A stretch of 48,746 bases of DNA from JAQVOO01 sp964524755. Lineage in GTDB: Bacteria; Spirochaetota; Spirochaetia; Sphaerochaetales; Sphaerochaetaceae. Below the pieces are notes generated by a model that was given only the letters and a program-made list of their open reading frames with translations, was not told where the DNA came from and did not search any database. Positions 41,151-48,746 of this stretch are shown piece after piece. The translations under genes and the position numbers were made by a program. Location of the stretch: the NCBI GenBank assembly GCA_964524755.1, contig CAZGDR010000004.1, forward strand, positions 1-48,746, in the 5' to 3' direction. How positions within the stretch are numbered: the first letter of the stretch is position 1; each line of letters starts with the position of its first letter.

Positions 41151-44100
41151 TTAGAAGAGATTAATATCAACTCCGACTGTAAGAGCGGGATTAGGTGTAG
41201 CGCCATTTTGGCCATTCCAAGAGCCGGCTACAGGAGTAAATATAGCCAAAGTCGAAATAGTTGCACTAAACGTCAATGGACCTTGAGTTACCCCAACACC
41301 GGCATGCAAAATGCTATCAGAATCGGCGATGAAGTTCTTAGCTCGAGTGGCCAGAGAAGTTGTTGAATCAGTCAAGAGTGTTTCAACCGCAGGGGCAAAA
41401 CCACGTCGTGTGTATCCAAGTGCGATATCGAACATCCCCAGAGAGGCCGTCCCTTTAAGAACGAGAAGGTCATCCTCTGTCTTTGGTGCCAGAGATGCTG
41501 ATAAGGGGAGATTGTAGGATGCCTGCAGATCTAAGTATTCATTTTCCCATCCTGTAGAACCGGCAATTGTAAAGGTCGTAGGTTCTACAGATCCAGTCCA
41601 TGCCGAATCTAGCAAACTAAGCATAGAGGCCGAACGTTCACGGATAAATAACGGGTTAAACATACCATAGGAGAGAGCTCCCTTTTGCATAGCAATAGCC
41701 AAACCAAGTTCAAAGTTCCCCGCGCTCAGATCAAGGCCACCATGGAACAGGTAGTTGTTGAAATTGTTCAAGAAAGATGAGCCGGAGCTATAGAATAGCT
41801 GTTTAAATCCATTGGTAGAATCATAGCCTACCATGGTAGAGATCGAACCGGTTGCATCCAATGTGAAATTCTCTTTTCCAATAATTGGTAAGGTGAGATC
41901 AAGTGTTGGTAACAGGTCAATACGTTTGTTAGCGTCCGAAAGCTTTAAACTGGCTACCGTGGAGAGACCAAACTCGGCTTTATAATTCTTAAATGGTGTT
42001 ATTCCTAAGCCGAGACCTCCAAGTTGTAGGTTAGAGAGATCGTGTACAAAGAGGTCTAAATCGACAATTTTGGTATCAAGTGATGCTTTTAGTCCTAGTG
42101 CATCTTGTAGTGTGCTATCAGTTAAGGTCGTCAGATCTCTCACGAGAGGCCCCATCGATACAGTCAAATCTCGGTTGACGTTGAGTCTAAAGGCATCTCC
42201 TTCGTTACCAAAGGTTACGTGATCGATGAGGGTGAATAAATCGGTGGTAATGTCATACACCTTTCCAAAAGTAGTGGAGGTGTTAGCACTGCTACCAAAG
42301 GAGAAGGGCTCATTATCATGTGCATAGAGTTCCATGGCATTGAGATCAAGCGCAATCTTAGGACCTAGTCCAAAGGAGAACGAGTCTCCTTTGGCTAGAG
42401 TAATAATTGGTTGCACTGTTACGTAATCTTTATCAGAGGGGCCTGAGGTAAATGCTTTAGTATACGTTGTTCGTACATCACCTGAGAAGGAGAACTTCTT
42501 ATTTTTAGGTTGATCAGAGAAAACTTTTTCCGCCAGAACTAATTCTTTGGCCTGCTCTTGAGCTTTCTTGCCAATGGTAATTGTGGCACCGAAATTAAAA
42601 CGTGGAATAAAGGTGTTGGTTAGTCCAACTCGTGCCAACGAGACATCACCATAGATACTGAACAATCCCTGTTGGTAGCGTAAAGCAATATATGGTTGTG
42701 CCGTGGCTTCAGTACCGGTAGCTGTGGGACGTATAAACTCACGAGAATTATCCACAAATCCTGAGAATCCGCCCGAGAAGTCCAAGAGATCTCTCGCCGC
42801 CGTTAAGAAACCTACCCGGCGCAAGCCTAAGGCCGCTTCAAAGTGGGATCCTGTATAGCTAGCTTCTAAGGCTAACATGTCGCCTGTGACTGTACTGTAG
42901 TTATCAAGAGTGACAATACGGGTAAAACTCTTTTCAAGTGGGATCTGCCAAGAACCTGAGAAACCAAATTTGTTCCCAGTATAGCGTGCTTCACCACCAA
43001 CGGTGTAATAAATTCCTGTATCTTTTAGCATACGTATACCAGAATAGTTACTCTGGTTAAAAGCATTTAGAGCTAAGAGACCATCACTGCTGTTTAGTAC
43101 TGCTCCTACTAAACGGAAATCCCAGTGCAAGGTGCGCACATCAAGACCACCAGCAAATTGGAAGTTGGGGAGCTTTGCCTCCAAAGAACTACCTGCGCTA
43201 TCGTAGATAGTATCGAAAGAGAAGGAGTCAAGACTCATCATAGTGGCTAGATTTATAAAGGTATCAATACGTAATTTGCGTTCATTCTTGACAGTATAGA
43301 TCAAATCAAGTGCTGGATAAGCGTTAATATTCTTACTTGAATCGGCTGTGAGAAGGGATGATAACCCTAATGAGATTGTAGGAGAGAAGGCATACGATAT
43401 TCGTCCTCCACCAGTCTGTTTCTTGTTAGCCAGATAGTTACTGAAGTATAAGTCATCAGCAAATAATTCAATACCCACATTCCCAATTTTGATAGAACTA
43501 TAGAGACCTAAGTGCTCTTCATAAGGCCCACTGGCAACACCTAAGTGATTTACCATAGTCCGGGTACCAAAAGAAATGGGCGTGGTATCATCTGCTAACA
43601 CGTATAGAGTATCACCAGCTTGTCCATACCTAACATAATCTAAGAATCGCATAGCCGAACTCACCGTAGCTGCGAGTCCACTTTCACTTCTCATATTTGA
43701 GATGTCGTACGTGGATGGTGAGAAGAGATCGCCATCGGTAAGGAAAAAGGCCTGTAAGCCAATAGCAAAGGCGTTATGATTAAAAAATGGATTAATTGAA
43801 AGTCCAATTTTAGAAGAACCGCCACTACTTACACCGTCATGAGAAACAGTAAAGCGGGTAGAGACTCCCCAATCAAAACTACTTGCTGGTGCTTCATCGG
43901 GACTTCCCGTGATACCCAGAGGTTGTTGAATTACTAAGGGACTCTCTTTCTCCTCAACAGTCGGTTCTGCAACAGGAATTGCCTCTGTTTTTGGTTCTAC
44001 TGGAACTGGTTTTTCTGCAACAGTGACTGTGTCTGTCACGACCGGTACGATCTGCTGTGCTGCATAGCGTGCCTTTTGCTGTTCAATATACGCCATTACT

Positions 44101-45806
44101 TCAGAGTTAGCCGGTACGTGAGTTATTCCAACATAGTTCGCAAGAGCACTTTGTTCAGGGTTATCTACATCTTCTTCTCTCACTTTAGCAGCATCTATTG
44201 TTATGGCTTCTCTATCAACCACATGAATAGCTACTACGCCTACGCTTTGTAATCTGGCCTCAGCGTTAACGATAAGGGTAGAACCAACAACTATTCCAGC
44301 ATCTGGTGTCTTTACTGCTTCACCGTCAATGATAAGATCTATTCCATGGATGTGTTGAGCAATATCAGTGCTCATGACTCCTGCTGGAGCATCACCAGTA
44401 TTTCCTAAAAGAATTACAAAATCAGATTTTGCAGCAACTTCATCCACTAAAAGTTGTGCATTATTTACAATAGTGTCATTAAGAGAGGTTATCCCTGTAA
44501 TCTCTTTAGGAGGTATGCTTATACCTATAACACCAATGTTATATCCCTTGAGATCAAAAATACCATAAGGTTCAAATAAAGGGGAGCCCTGAGAATCAAG
44601 AATATTTGCCGCTAATATTTTCACTTGGGAGAATTGAGATGCTGTTTTAGCAGCCTCTCGCAAACGTGTTATTCCGTATGCATAATCGGCAGGTCCTGGA
44701 GCTATGGCGTCATAGCCAAGCATATCGAGCAGAACTGCTACTGTTTCTCCTTCAAAGGCTTCAGCCAAAGAGGATCCGCTGGTTGTATTTCCTGCATCGA
44801 GCAACAAGTTACGGTCGGAAATAGTACGGCCCCAATCGAGTAGAGTAGCTAAACGGGCATACCCGATTCCCTCGTCTTCAATCTGCCCCAATACATCGTT
44901 GGTGTGAACTATGTAAACGTCAAAGACTTCACTAGCAGTTGTGACGGTTTCCTTCGGTTCCATTTTTTCACTAACTTTTTTCACAGGAGCTGCATCTGCC
45001 TTAGCAGGTGTTGCTACAGGAGTAGTTTCTTCTACTTTAATCGGAGTTGCTGCCGGAGGAGCTTCTACTGGCTTGGCTTTTTCAGGCTCTGCCTTCGGGG
45101 ACGCTGGTATTTTTTTCGCTTCTGCGGAAAGAGGCATTGGAGATTGGAAGAATAAACCATCTTCAACACCAGCGCTGGGTAAGATTCTTGTAGTAGCTTT
45201 TTTAGGATTAATAGAGAGTGTTTCGTATGTTTGTCTTGATATTTCTTTTACTGTGACCAAAGGGTCAGCCAGGTTGAGATAGGTAAAGGAGGGAAGGTCA
45301 GTAAGCTGTCTTGTAATAGCATTTAAAACTTGGACCTTTCCACCAAGAGAGAAAACTAGTTCAGATACGTCAGATGATACGAACAGTTCTCCGCTACCTT
45401 GCAGTTTGTAAATTCCAATTGGTGTAGAGACTTCAAATTTACCTAAAAATGATGGTGTAACTAAAAATGAAGCTGAACCAGCTACGAGATAAAATGAAGG
45501 CTTGTCACGTTTGATGGATCCGACCGTGAGAATCGATTCACGTTGTAAGACGATCGTAGCATACGGACCTTTGATGGTAACAGGTTCTTGTCCTGAAAGG
45601 ACAATCCACCCCCCACGTAAAGCAGTCGGAGTAGCTGTAGGCTCTACATATACCCCTTTTTCATCAAACAGAAAATAATCTGAATCTATGTCATTTGCGA
45701 CATAAAAAAATTGGGGATTGGTAGTTTCCATGGGTGTCAGATTCGCGGCTTGTATAGAAAATAGCCCCGTTATCATCACTATTGCTATAATTATTACTTT
45801 TTTCAC
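41151..45806 (-). CDS. Giant exported protein: FecR-like, degenerate 5'-nucleotidase-like and beta-barrel domains
   Basis: A 1551-residue protein. A signal peptide (VIIIAIVMITGLFSIQA, cleaved near residue 20) comes first. Residues about 60-185 are FecR-like beta-rich repeats. Two Pro/Glu/Lys-rich linkers (about 235-290 and 595-625) flank a UshA-like metallophosphatase domain (about 295-575). There IVHTND keeps Asp304, but the next ligand His is Leu306, GD is GN (Asn340), GNHE is GPAD (371-374), the later His is Asn469 and GHSHT is DGEAVKT (494-500). The remaining ~900 residues are amphipathic strands ending VGVDINLF, as in an outer-membrane barrel. GTG 45806 has AAGAGG nine bases upstream; ATG 45830, eight codons earlier, has none. 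Confidence 0.75.
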   Translation of the reverse strand: MKKVIIIAIVMITGLFSIQAANLTPMETTNPQFFYVANDIDSDYFLFDEKGVYVEPTATPTALRGGWIVLSGQEPVTIKGPYATIVLQRESILTVGSIKRDKPSFYLVAGSASFLVTPSFLGKFEVSTPIGIYKLQGSGELFVSSDVSELVFSLGGKVQVLNAITRQLTDLPSFTYLNLADPLVTVKEISRQTYETLSINPKKATTRILPSAGVEDGLFFQSPMPLSAEAKKIPASPKAEPEKAKPVEAPPAATPIKVEETTPVATPAKADAAPVKKVSEKMEPKETVTTASEVFDVYIVHTNDVLGQIEDEGIGYARLATLLDWGRTISDRNLLLDAGNTTSGSSLAEAFEGETVAVLLDMLGYDAIAPGPADYAYGITRLREAAKTASQFSQVKILAANILDSQGSPLFEPYGIFDLKGYNIGVIGISIPPKEITGITSLNDTIVNNAQLLVDEVAAKSDFVILLGNTGDAPAGVMSTDIAQHIHGIDLIIDGEAVKTPDAGIVVGSTLIVNAEARLQSVGVVAIHVVDREAITIDAAKVREEDVDNPEQSALANYVGITHVPANSEVMAYIEQQKARYAAQQIVPVVTDTVTVAEKPVPVEPKTEAIPVAEPTVEEKESPLVIQQPLGITGSPDEAPASSFDWGVSTRFTVSHDGVSSGGSSKIGLSINPFFNHNAFAIGLQAFFLTDGDLFSPSTYDISNMRSESGLAATVSSAMRFLDYVRYGQAGDTLYVLADDTTPISFGTRTMVNHLGVASGPYEEHLGLYSSIKIGNVGIELFADDLYFSNYLANKKQTGGGRISYAFSPTISLGLSSLLTADSSKNINAYPALDLIYTVKNERKLRIDTFINLATMMSLDSFSFDTIYDSAGSSLEAKLPNFQFAGGLDVRTLHWDFRLVGAVLNSSDGLLALNAFNQSNYSGIRMLKDTGIYYTVGGEARYTGNKFGFSGSWQIPLEKSFTRIVTLDNYSTVTGDMLALEASYTGSHFEAALGLRRVGFLTAARDLLDFSGGFSGFVDNSREFIRPTATGTEATAQPYIALRYQQGLFSIYGDVSLARVGLTNTFIPRFNFGATITIGKKAQEQAKELVLAEKVFSDQPKNKKFSFSGDVRTTYTKAFTSGPSDKDYVTVQPIITLAKGDSFSFGLGPKIALDLNAMELYAHDNEPFSFGSSANTSTTFGKVYDITTDLFTLIDHVTFGNEGDAFRLNVNRDLTVSMGPLVRDLTTLTDSTLQDALGLKASLDTKIVDLDLFVHDLSNLQLGGLGLGITPFKNYKAEFGLSTVASLKLSDANKRIDLLPTLDLTLPIIGKENFTLDATGSISTMVGYDSTNGFKQLFYSSGSSFLNNFNNYLFHGGLDLSAGNFELGLAIAMQKGALSYGMFNPLFIRERSASMLSLLDSAWTGSVEPTTFTIAGSTGWENEYLDLQASYNLPLSASLAPKTEDDLLVLKGTASLGMFDIALGYTRRGFAPAVETLLTDSTTSLATRAKNFIADSDSILHAGVGVTQGPLTFSATISTLAIFTPVAGSWNGQNGATPNPALTVGVDINLF

Positions 45807-45836
45807 GTGCGGTAACCTCTTTATTTTCATATATAC

Positions 45837-45865
45837 ACATTACTCTAAAACAGGGTTGACCGCAA
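45837..45865 (-). promoter_or_regulatory. Promoter of the giant exported protein gene (TTGCGG-17-TAATGT)
   Basis: On the minus strand TTGCGG and TAATGT are 17 bases apart, with the -10 ending six bases before ATG 45830. The predicted +1 falls about 24 bases before the GTG start, so a short leader carrying AAGAGG would result. Confidence 0.5.
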
Positions 45866-45887
45866 CTATGTTTGGTCGTCACCACAG

Positions 45888-46673
45888 TCAAGAATTATCC
45901 TTTTTTCTCGGAATTTCATAAGATATTTGATGAGCGTGATAAATATGTTCCCGTACATCACGATCAATGAGTGCTAGTTTATGTATTATGGGCTTTAATT
46001 GAGACCGGATATTGGTTTGGTCATGGGGACAAACTGGCTTCACAGCTGGTAATTGATAGGTGTTGGTTAGGTTTTGTATTGTCGATTCATGTACTTCTAT
46101 CATAGGTCGTATTATATGTATTTTTCCTTTGAAAAATTCTTGTACTGGTAGCATAGTGTCAAACTTTGCACGGCTCGTAAGGTTTAATAGAGTAGTTTCT
46201 ACCAAATCGTCTAAATGGTGTCCCATAGCTATTAGTTCGTAGCCATGCTCTTTGGCATAGGTAAAAAGAATCCGTCTTTTGTTGCGCGAACAAAGGTAAC
46301 AATTAAACTCATTTTTGAAACTAGATGGGTATTGAGGTTCATCCAAGATTTCAAAAGGGATGTCCAGTTCTGAAAAAAACTCTTCTAGACGGTGACGAGC
46401 TGTGTTATCGATAGGGTGTTCAATCCAATTGATCATGACAGCCTGCATAGTATAGGTGATAGGCAGCCATTTTAAGCGAAGTGCGAGAGCTAACGCGAGT
46501 GCTAATGAATCCTTACCACCAGAAATACTGAGGAGGAGAGAGTCTTGATCTTTAATCATACCATGGTGGTTAATACCTCTCCCTGTGAGTTTTATAAAGC
46601 GCATAACCCACGCAGGAATATTGCCAGATACTAATTCTCGCCAATGATGGGTAAAAGTGGTTAGGTCATGCAT
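45888..46673 (-). CDS. ttcA: tRNA 2-thiocytidine biosynthesis protein TtcA
   Basis: A 261-residue PP-loop ATP pyrophosphatase that thiolates C32 of tRNA. P-loop LLSISGGKDSLALAL, NCYLCSRNKRRILF with the CxxC pair that binds an iron-sulfur cluster, the MGHHLDDLVETTLLN segment, and a third Cys in KPVCPHDQTNIR. The ATG overlaps the HD gene end by eight bases, so the two genes are coupled. GGAG is ten bases upstream. It could be a TilS-like paralogue, but the CYLC pair and length favour TtcA. Confidence 0.9.
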   Translation of the reverse strand: MHDLTTFTHHWRELVSGNIPAWVMRFIKLTGRGINHHGMIKDQDSLLLSISGGKDSLALALALALRLKWLPITYTMQAVMINWIEHPIDNTARHRLEEFFSELDIPFEILDEPQYPSSFKNEFNCYLCSRNKRRILFTYAKEHGYELIAMGHHLDDLVETTLLNLTSRAKFDTMLPVQEFFKGKIHIIRPMIEVHESTIQNLTNTYQLPAVKPVCPHDQTNIRSQLKPIIHKLALIDRDVREHIYHAHQISYEIPRKKDNS

Positions 46674-47982
46674 TGGATCTCAACTCCTCTGGCAAAGCCT
46701 CTAATACATGGAGAGGTTCAATGTATGGCGGAAGAAATAATCTAATTTTACGTAAACTGGAGGTAAATGTTTGTACCATAGGTTTGGTAAATAATTCATC
46801 AACAGCATAGAATGGTTGTGTGGTGTTATTTTCAAGAAGGATGGGGAAATCAGATTCAAACGAGATGTCTTCTGGTACATCAATAATAACTTCATACGGT
46901 TTGAGACTTGTATAGCGTCGTGACAATTTTCCCCAAATTACAGATTCTGTAACATTCCGACTGGATTGATTAAGAAAGAGTTTTTGATGTTGATTGGATT
47001 GCTCAAAAGAAAGCATAGTTCGCGAAACTAAAAGATCGTTGTGGCGTACTCTTTGGACTAATTGAACTACTCCTTCATGTTGCATGCGTGAGAAAAGCAC
47101 CCAAAACGACTCATCGTCCAATCCATATAATTCTGATTCGGTACACACCTCTTCTTGCAGAGCAAGAAACACTGCCTTTTTAATCATGGCGGTGGCACTG
47201 CGAGTCGTTTGGTGCCAATAGACATTGCGATACATTGAGTATTTAGCAAAAAGTAAGTGTTCAACCGCACCAATAGCTTCAAAAGGTATGCACAATGTAT
47301 TTTCTTCATTGACGTGCAAGTGACGAATTATATAGGAGGCGTCTTGCATTCCATACGGTATGCCGCAAAAAAGGGCATCTCGGCTTAAATAATCGAGTTT
47401 ATCTGGATCTAAAGTACCAGACAACAGCGTTCTGTAAAAAAGAATTTCCTCGTCTTGGCAGGGGAGGTGTGGATCAATAATTTGACAAACTGATGCCACT
47501 GAGGTTTTGAGATGGGTAGTAATAATATCCTTTAGTGTTGGATCATGCTCTATGATTTCACTACCCAAAGCTTCGTGTTCACGCGAAATGTTATCTTTTA
47601 AAGCATGAGCATAAGGAAAGTGGCCTAAATCGTGTAGCATGGCTGCCGCCAGGAGTGCCTGAAGACCTTCTTGGCTAAGCTTAGGAGAGGGGGTGTCAGA
47701 TCGTGTTTGTGCGGTAAGAAGGGCAAGCATAATTAAGCGGGTAGCGTGGAATACCCCTAAGCTATGATCTAAACGGGTATGAACAGCCCCAGGATATAAA
47801 AGATGAGCTGGTCCAAGTTGTTTAATCCTACCTAATTTCTGCATAGGCTTAGAAATAAACAACCGTTTAAACCCCTCTGACAATGGGATATCTCGCCACA
47901 ATGGGTCCCGAATAGTTTGTGTAAATTCGCCAATGAGACGTGCAATTTGATTTTTTGCGAAGTTAGATGCCATGTTGCCCAT
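46666..47982 (-). CDS. HD-domain phosphohydrolase (dGTPase/SAMHD1-like)
   Basis: A 438-residue HD-superfamily protein. The segment TIRDPLWRDIPLSEGFKRLF resembles the start of dGTPase/YdhJ-like proteins; the metal site is AVHTRLDHSLGV, AAMLHDLGHFPYAHAL and DPDKLDYLSRD. The substrate may be a deoxynucleoside triphosphate, but many relatives are uncharacterised. The start is unclear: ATG 47982 and ATG 47973 follow a good promoter (47986-48014), while ATG 48024 lies upstream of it. None has a Shine-Dalgarno. ttcA is co-transcribed and starts inside the stop. Confidence 0.85.
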   Translation of the reverse strand: MGNMASNFAKNQIARLIGEFTQTIRDPLWRDIPLSEGFKRLFISKPMQKLGRIKQLGPAHLLYPGAVHTRLDHSLGVFHATRLIMLALLTAQTRSDTPSPKLSQEGLQALLAAAMLHDLGHFPYAHALKDNISREHEALGSEIIEHDPTLKDIITTHLKTSVASVCQIIDPHLPCQDEEILFYRTLLSGTLDPDKLDYLSRDALFCGIPYGMQDASYIIRHLHVNEENTLCIPFEAIGAVEHLLFAKYSMYRNVYWHQTTRSATAMIKKAVFLALQEEVCTESELYGLDDESFWVLFSRMQHEGVVQLVQRVRHNDLLVSRTMLSFEQSNQHQKLFLNQSSRNVTESVIWGKLSRRYTSLKPYEVIIDVPEDISFESDFPILLENNTTQPFYAVDELFTKPMVQTFTSSLRKIRLFLPPYIEPLHVLEALPEELRSNA

Positions 47983-47985
47983 GGT

Positions 47986-48014
47986 ATATAATGTGCTATA
48001 TTCTGTCCAGTCAA
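47986..48014 (-). promoter_or_regulatory. Promoter of the HD-domain gene (TTGACT-17-TTATAT)
   Basis: On the minus strand TTGACT (48009-48014) and TTATAT (47986-47991) have a 17-base spacer. The -35 lies back to back with the TTGACA of the divergent gene, three bases away. Confidence 0.6.
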
Positions 48015-48017
48015 GGT

Positions 48018-48047
48018 TTGACATGCTGGGCTTCGATAGTACATCAT
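48018..48047 (+). promoter_or_regulatory. Promoter of the small exported protein gene
   Basis: TTGACA (48018-48023) and CATCAT (48042-48047) are 18 bases apart, or TACATC at 48040 with 16. The -10 is weak. It ends six bases before ATG 48054. Confidence 0.45.
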
Positions 48048-48053
48048 ACCAGT

Positions 48054-48494
48054 ATGAAAAAAGTGTTAGCTATCCTGATCATAACGTTGGTTTGGAGCCT
48101 CGCCGCAGCCCCCACAGCAACTCAAGCTGTGTTGGAATTACCTTGGTTAGGGCGGATGCCTATACACGAAAACCTCGGTTTGTTGAGCGATCCAGCCCGA
48201 CCTGAACATCCTGTGGTAGCACGGACACAACAAGCTTTTTCATCCTTTTATGGGCCAACCTGGTTTGAACACTATGTCGATGCTGATGCCCGCTACATGC
48301 TGAACAAGTTGTACGATACCTTTTTAAGTTCTAATCTTCCGACTCCTATCAGCATAGGGAGGGTAACAGTTTCTGGTTCCCAAGCTTTTGTCCAAATTGA
48401 GATAAAAACCCAAGAGTCCCTGTCTGGGGCAACTGTAGTGTGGAGTCAAGACTCTAAAAAGAGATGGATGATTGTCTCTCTATCGTTTCATTAG
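48054..48494 (+). CDS. Small exported protein of unknown function
   Basis: Not recognised. A 146-residue protein with a signal peptide MKKVLAILIITLVWSLAAA, cleaved near APTATQA. The mature part has aromatic-rich YGPTWFEHYVDADARYMLN, then SIGRVTVSGSQAFVQIEIK beta strands, ending SQDSKKRWMIVSLSFH. It could be a periplasmic or surface protein. There is no Shine-Dalgarno; the ATG is placed by the signal peptide. It is divergent from the HD gene. Confidence 0.65.
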   Translation: MKKVLAILIITLVWSLAAAPTATQAVLELPWLGRMPIHENLGLLSDPARPEHPVVARTQQAFSSFYGPTWFEHYVDADARYMLNKLYDTFLSSNLPTPISIGRVTVSGSQAFVQIEIKTQESLSGATVVWSQDSKKRWMIVSLSFH

Positions 48495-48746
48495 AGACCG
48501 AACTACCTCCCTCCCACAAAAAAAACTCTCCTTTCTTTTGAAGAATAGCTGGTGTATACTTTATATATCAGGTTGCTTATATCTACCAGTGTTCATTATG
48601 CTTCACAGAACAGGTGGATAATGGGTAATCACAGGGCATTGGTGGGGGATTTGTAATTTACATGCAGGGAATTGGTGAGTTATGACGACAGTATATTTAT
48701 CCTACGATAAACACAAAAGTAGAACCATAAATCCGAACTGATTCAG
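48495..48746. other. Right-edge region with a promoter but no supported ORF
   Basis: After the last gene there is a candidate promoter TTGAAG-17-TTATAT (48538-48566). The following sequence has a possible hairpin: CCA-TGTTC with GAACA-TGG, 48586-48617. The only frames are very short (for example a 19-codon ATG at 48682). It may be the leader of a gene beyond the window or a small RNA; nothing decides this. Confidence 0.35.

Noticed and set aside
44941..45282. Plus-strand frame of 113 codons opposite the Pro/Lys-rich linker of the giant protein
   Set aside because: Arises from the repetitive linker codons; no ribosome site.
48682..48741. ATG with 19 codons at the right edge
   Set aside because: Too short and unmatched; a neighbouring 7-codon frame overlaps it. 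Not enough to call a gene.
1..48746. CRISPR arrays, insertion sequences, prophage genes, tRNA or rRNA genes
   Set aside because: No repeat-spacer array, transposase motif, phage module or cloverleaf-type sequence was seen on reading both strands, although a tRNA scan would be needed to be certain.

Overview
This window reads as chromosomal DNA of a diderm, fermentative bacterium, most likely a spirochaete of the Sphaerochaeta type. The evidence is indirect: acetate kinase, carbamate kinase, a large beta-barrel exported protein, a lipoprotein with a relaxed lipobox, an Hc1-like histone and small spirochaete-style operons at about 44% GC. No rRNA, tRNA, phage, insertion sequence or CRISPR array was found, and composition looks even throughout. 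Lineage is an inference, not a proof.

Layout. 1-802: 5' part of asnS (minus). 1204-8050: plus-strand genes for an ArsC-like protein, a metallo-beta-lactamase hydrolase, a long-chain acyl-CoA synthetase, DAHP synthase, a DJ-1 protein, a DUF1846 protein and a cytidylate-kinase-like protein. They converge on ackA (8098-9432, minus). 9565-13287: an exported protein, murB (minus) and cysS. 13321-17193: an ECF sigma/anti-sigma pair, a terminator and valS. 17259-24177 (minus): an Hc1-like small protein, a U32 peptidase of TrhP type, lon, and a nagZ / queuosine-precursor transporter / SGNH hydrolase operon. 24307-29731: arcC, a DUF4105 (Lnb-like) membrane protein (minus), recO and recJ. 29817-32460: rpsU with its terminator, then a leader ORF with metY and metA. 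32598-36419: serA-serC-lrp, then aspartate kinase. 36508-39338: a DHOD-like oxidoreductase, an acyltransferase and a lipoprotein. 39331-48024 (minus): mutL, a giant exported barrel protein, ttcA and an HD phosphohydrolase. 48054-48494: a small exported protein.

How the genes work together. MetA carries Glu at position 111, the mark of acetyl specificity, and sits beside an O-acetylhomoserine sulfhydrylase, so the two form one methionine route fed by the nearby aspartate kinase. SerA, SerC and an Lrp/AsnC protein form a tightly overlapped serine operon. U32/TrhP, the VUT transporter and TtcA all point to wobble-region tRNA modification. murB, nagZ, the SGNH hydrolase, the acyltransferases and the DUF4105 protein are envelope functions.

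Most notable observations: (1) rpsU has a 13-nt Shine-Dalgarno match and an ATA codon where the family's start Met belongs; (2) a ~1550-residue exported protein joins a FecR-like domain, a 5'-nucleotidase-like domain that has lost nearly all metal ligands, and a ~900-residue barrel; (3) a 33-codon leader ORF with a 10-bp inverted repeat is fused by ATGA overlap to metY; (4) two 19-bp dyads of the form ATACA-N9-TGTAT overlap the lon and serA promoters; (5) a promoter subtype TTGTNN-N16/17-TAGTAT recurs three times.
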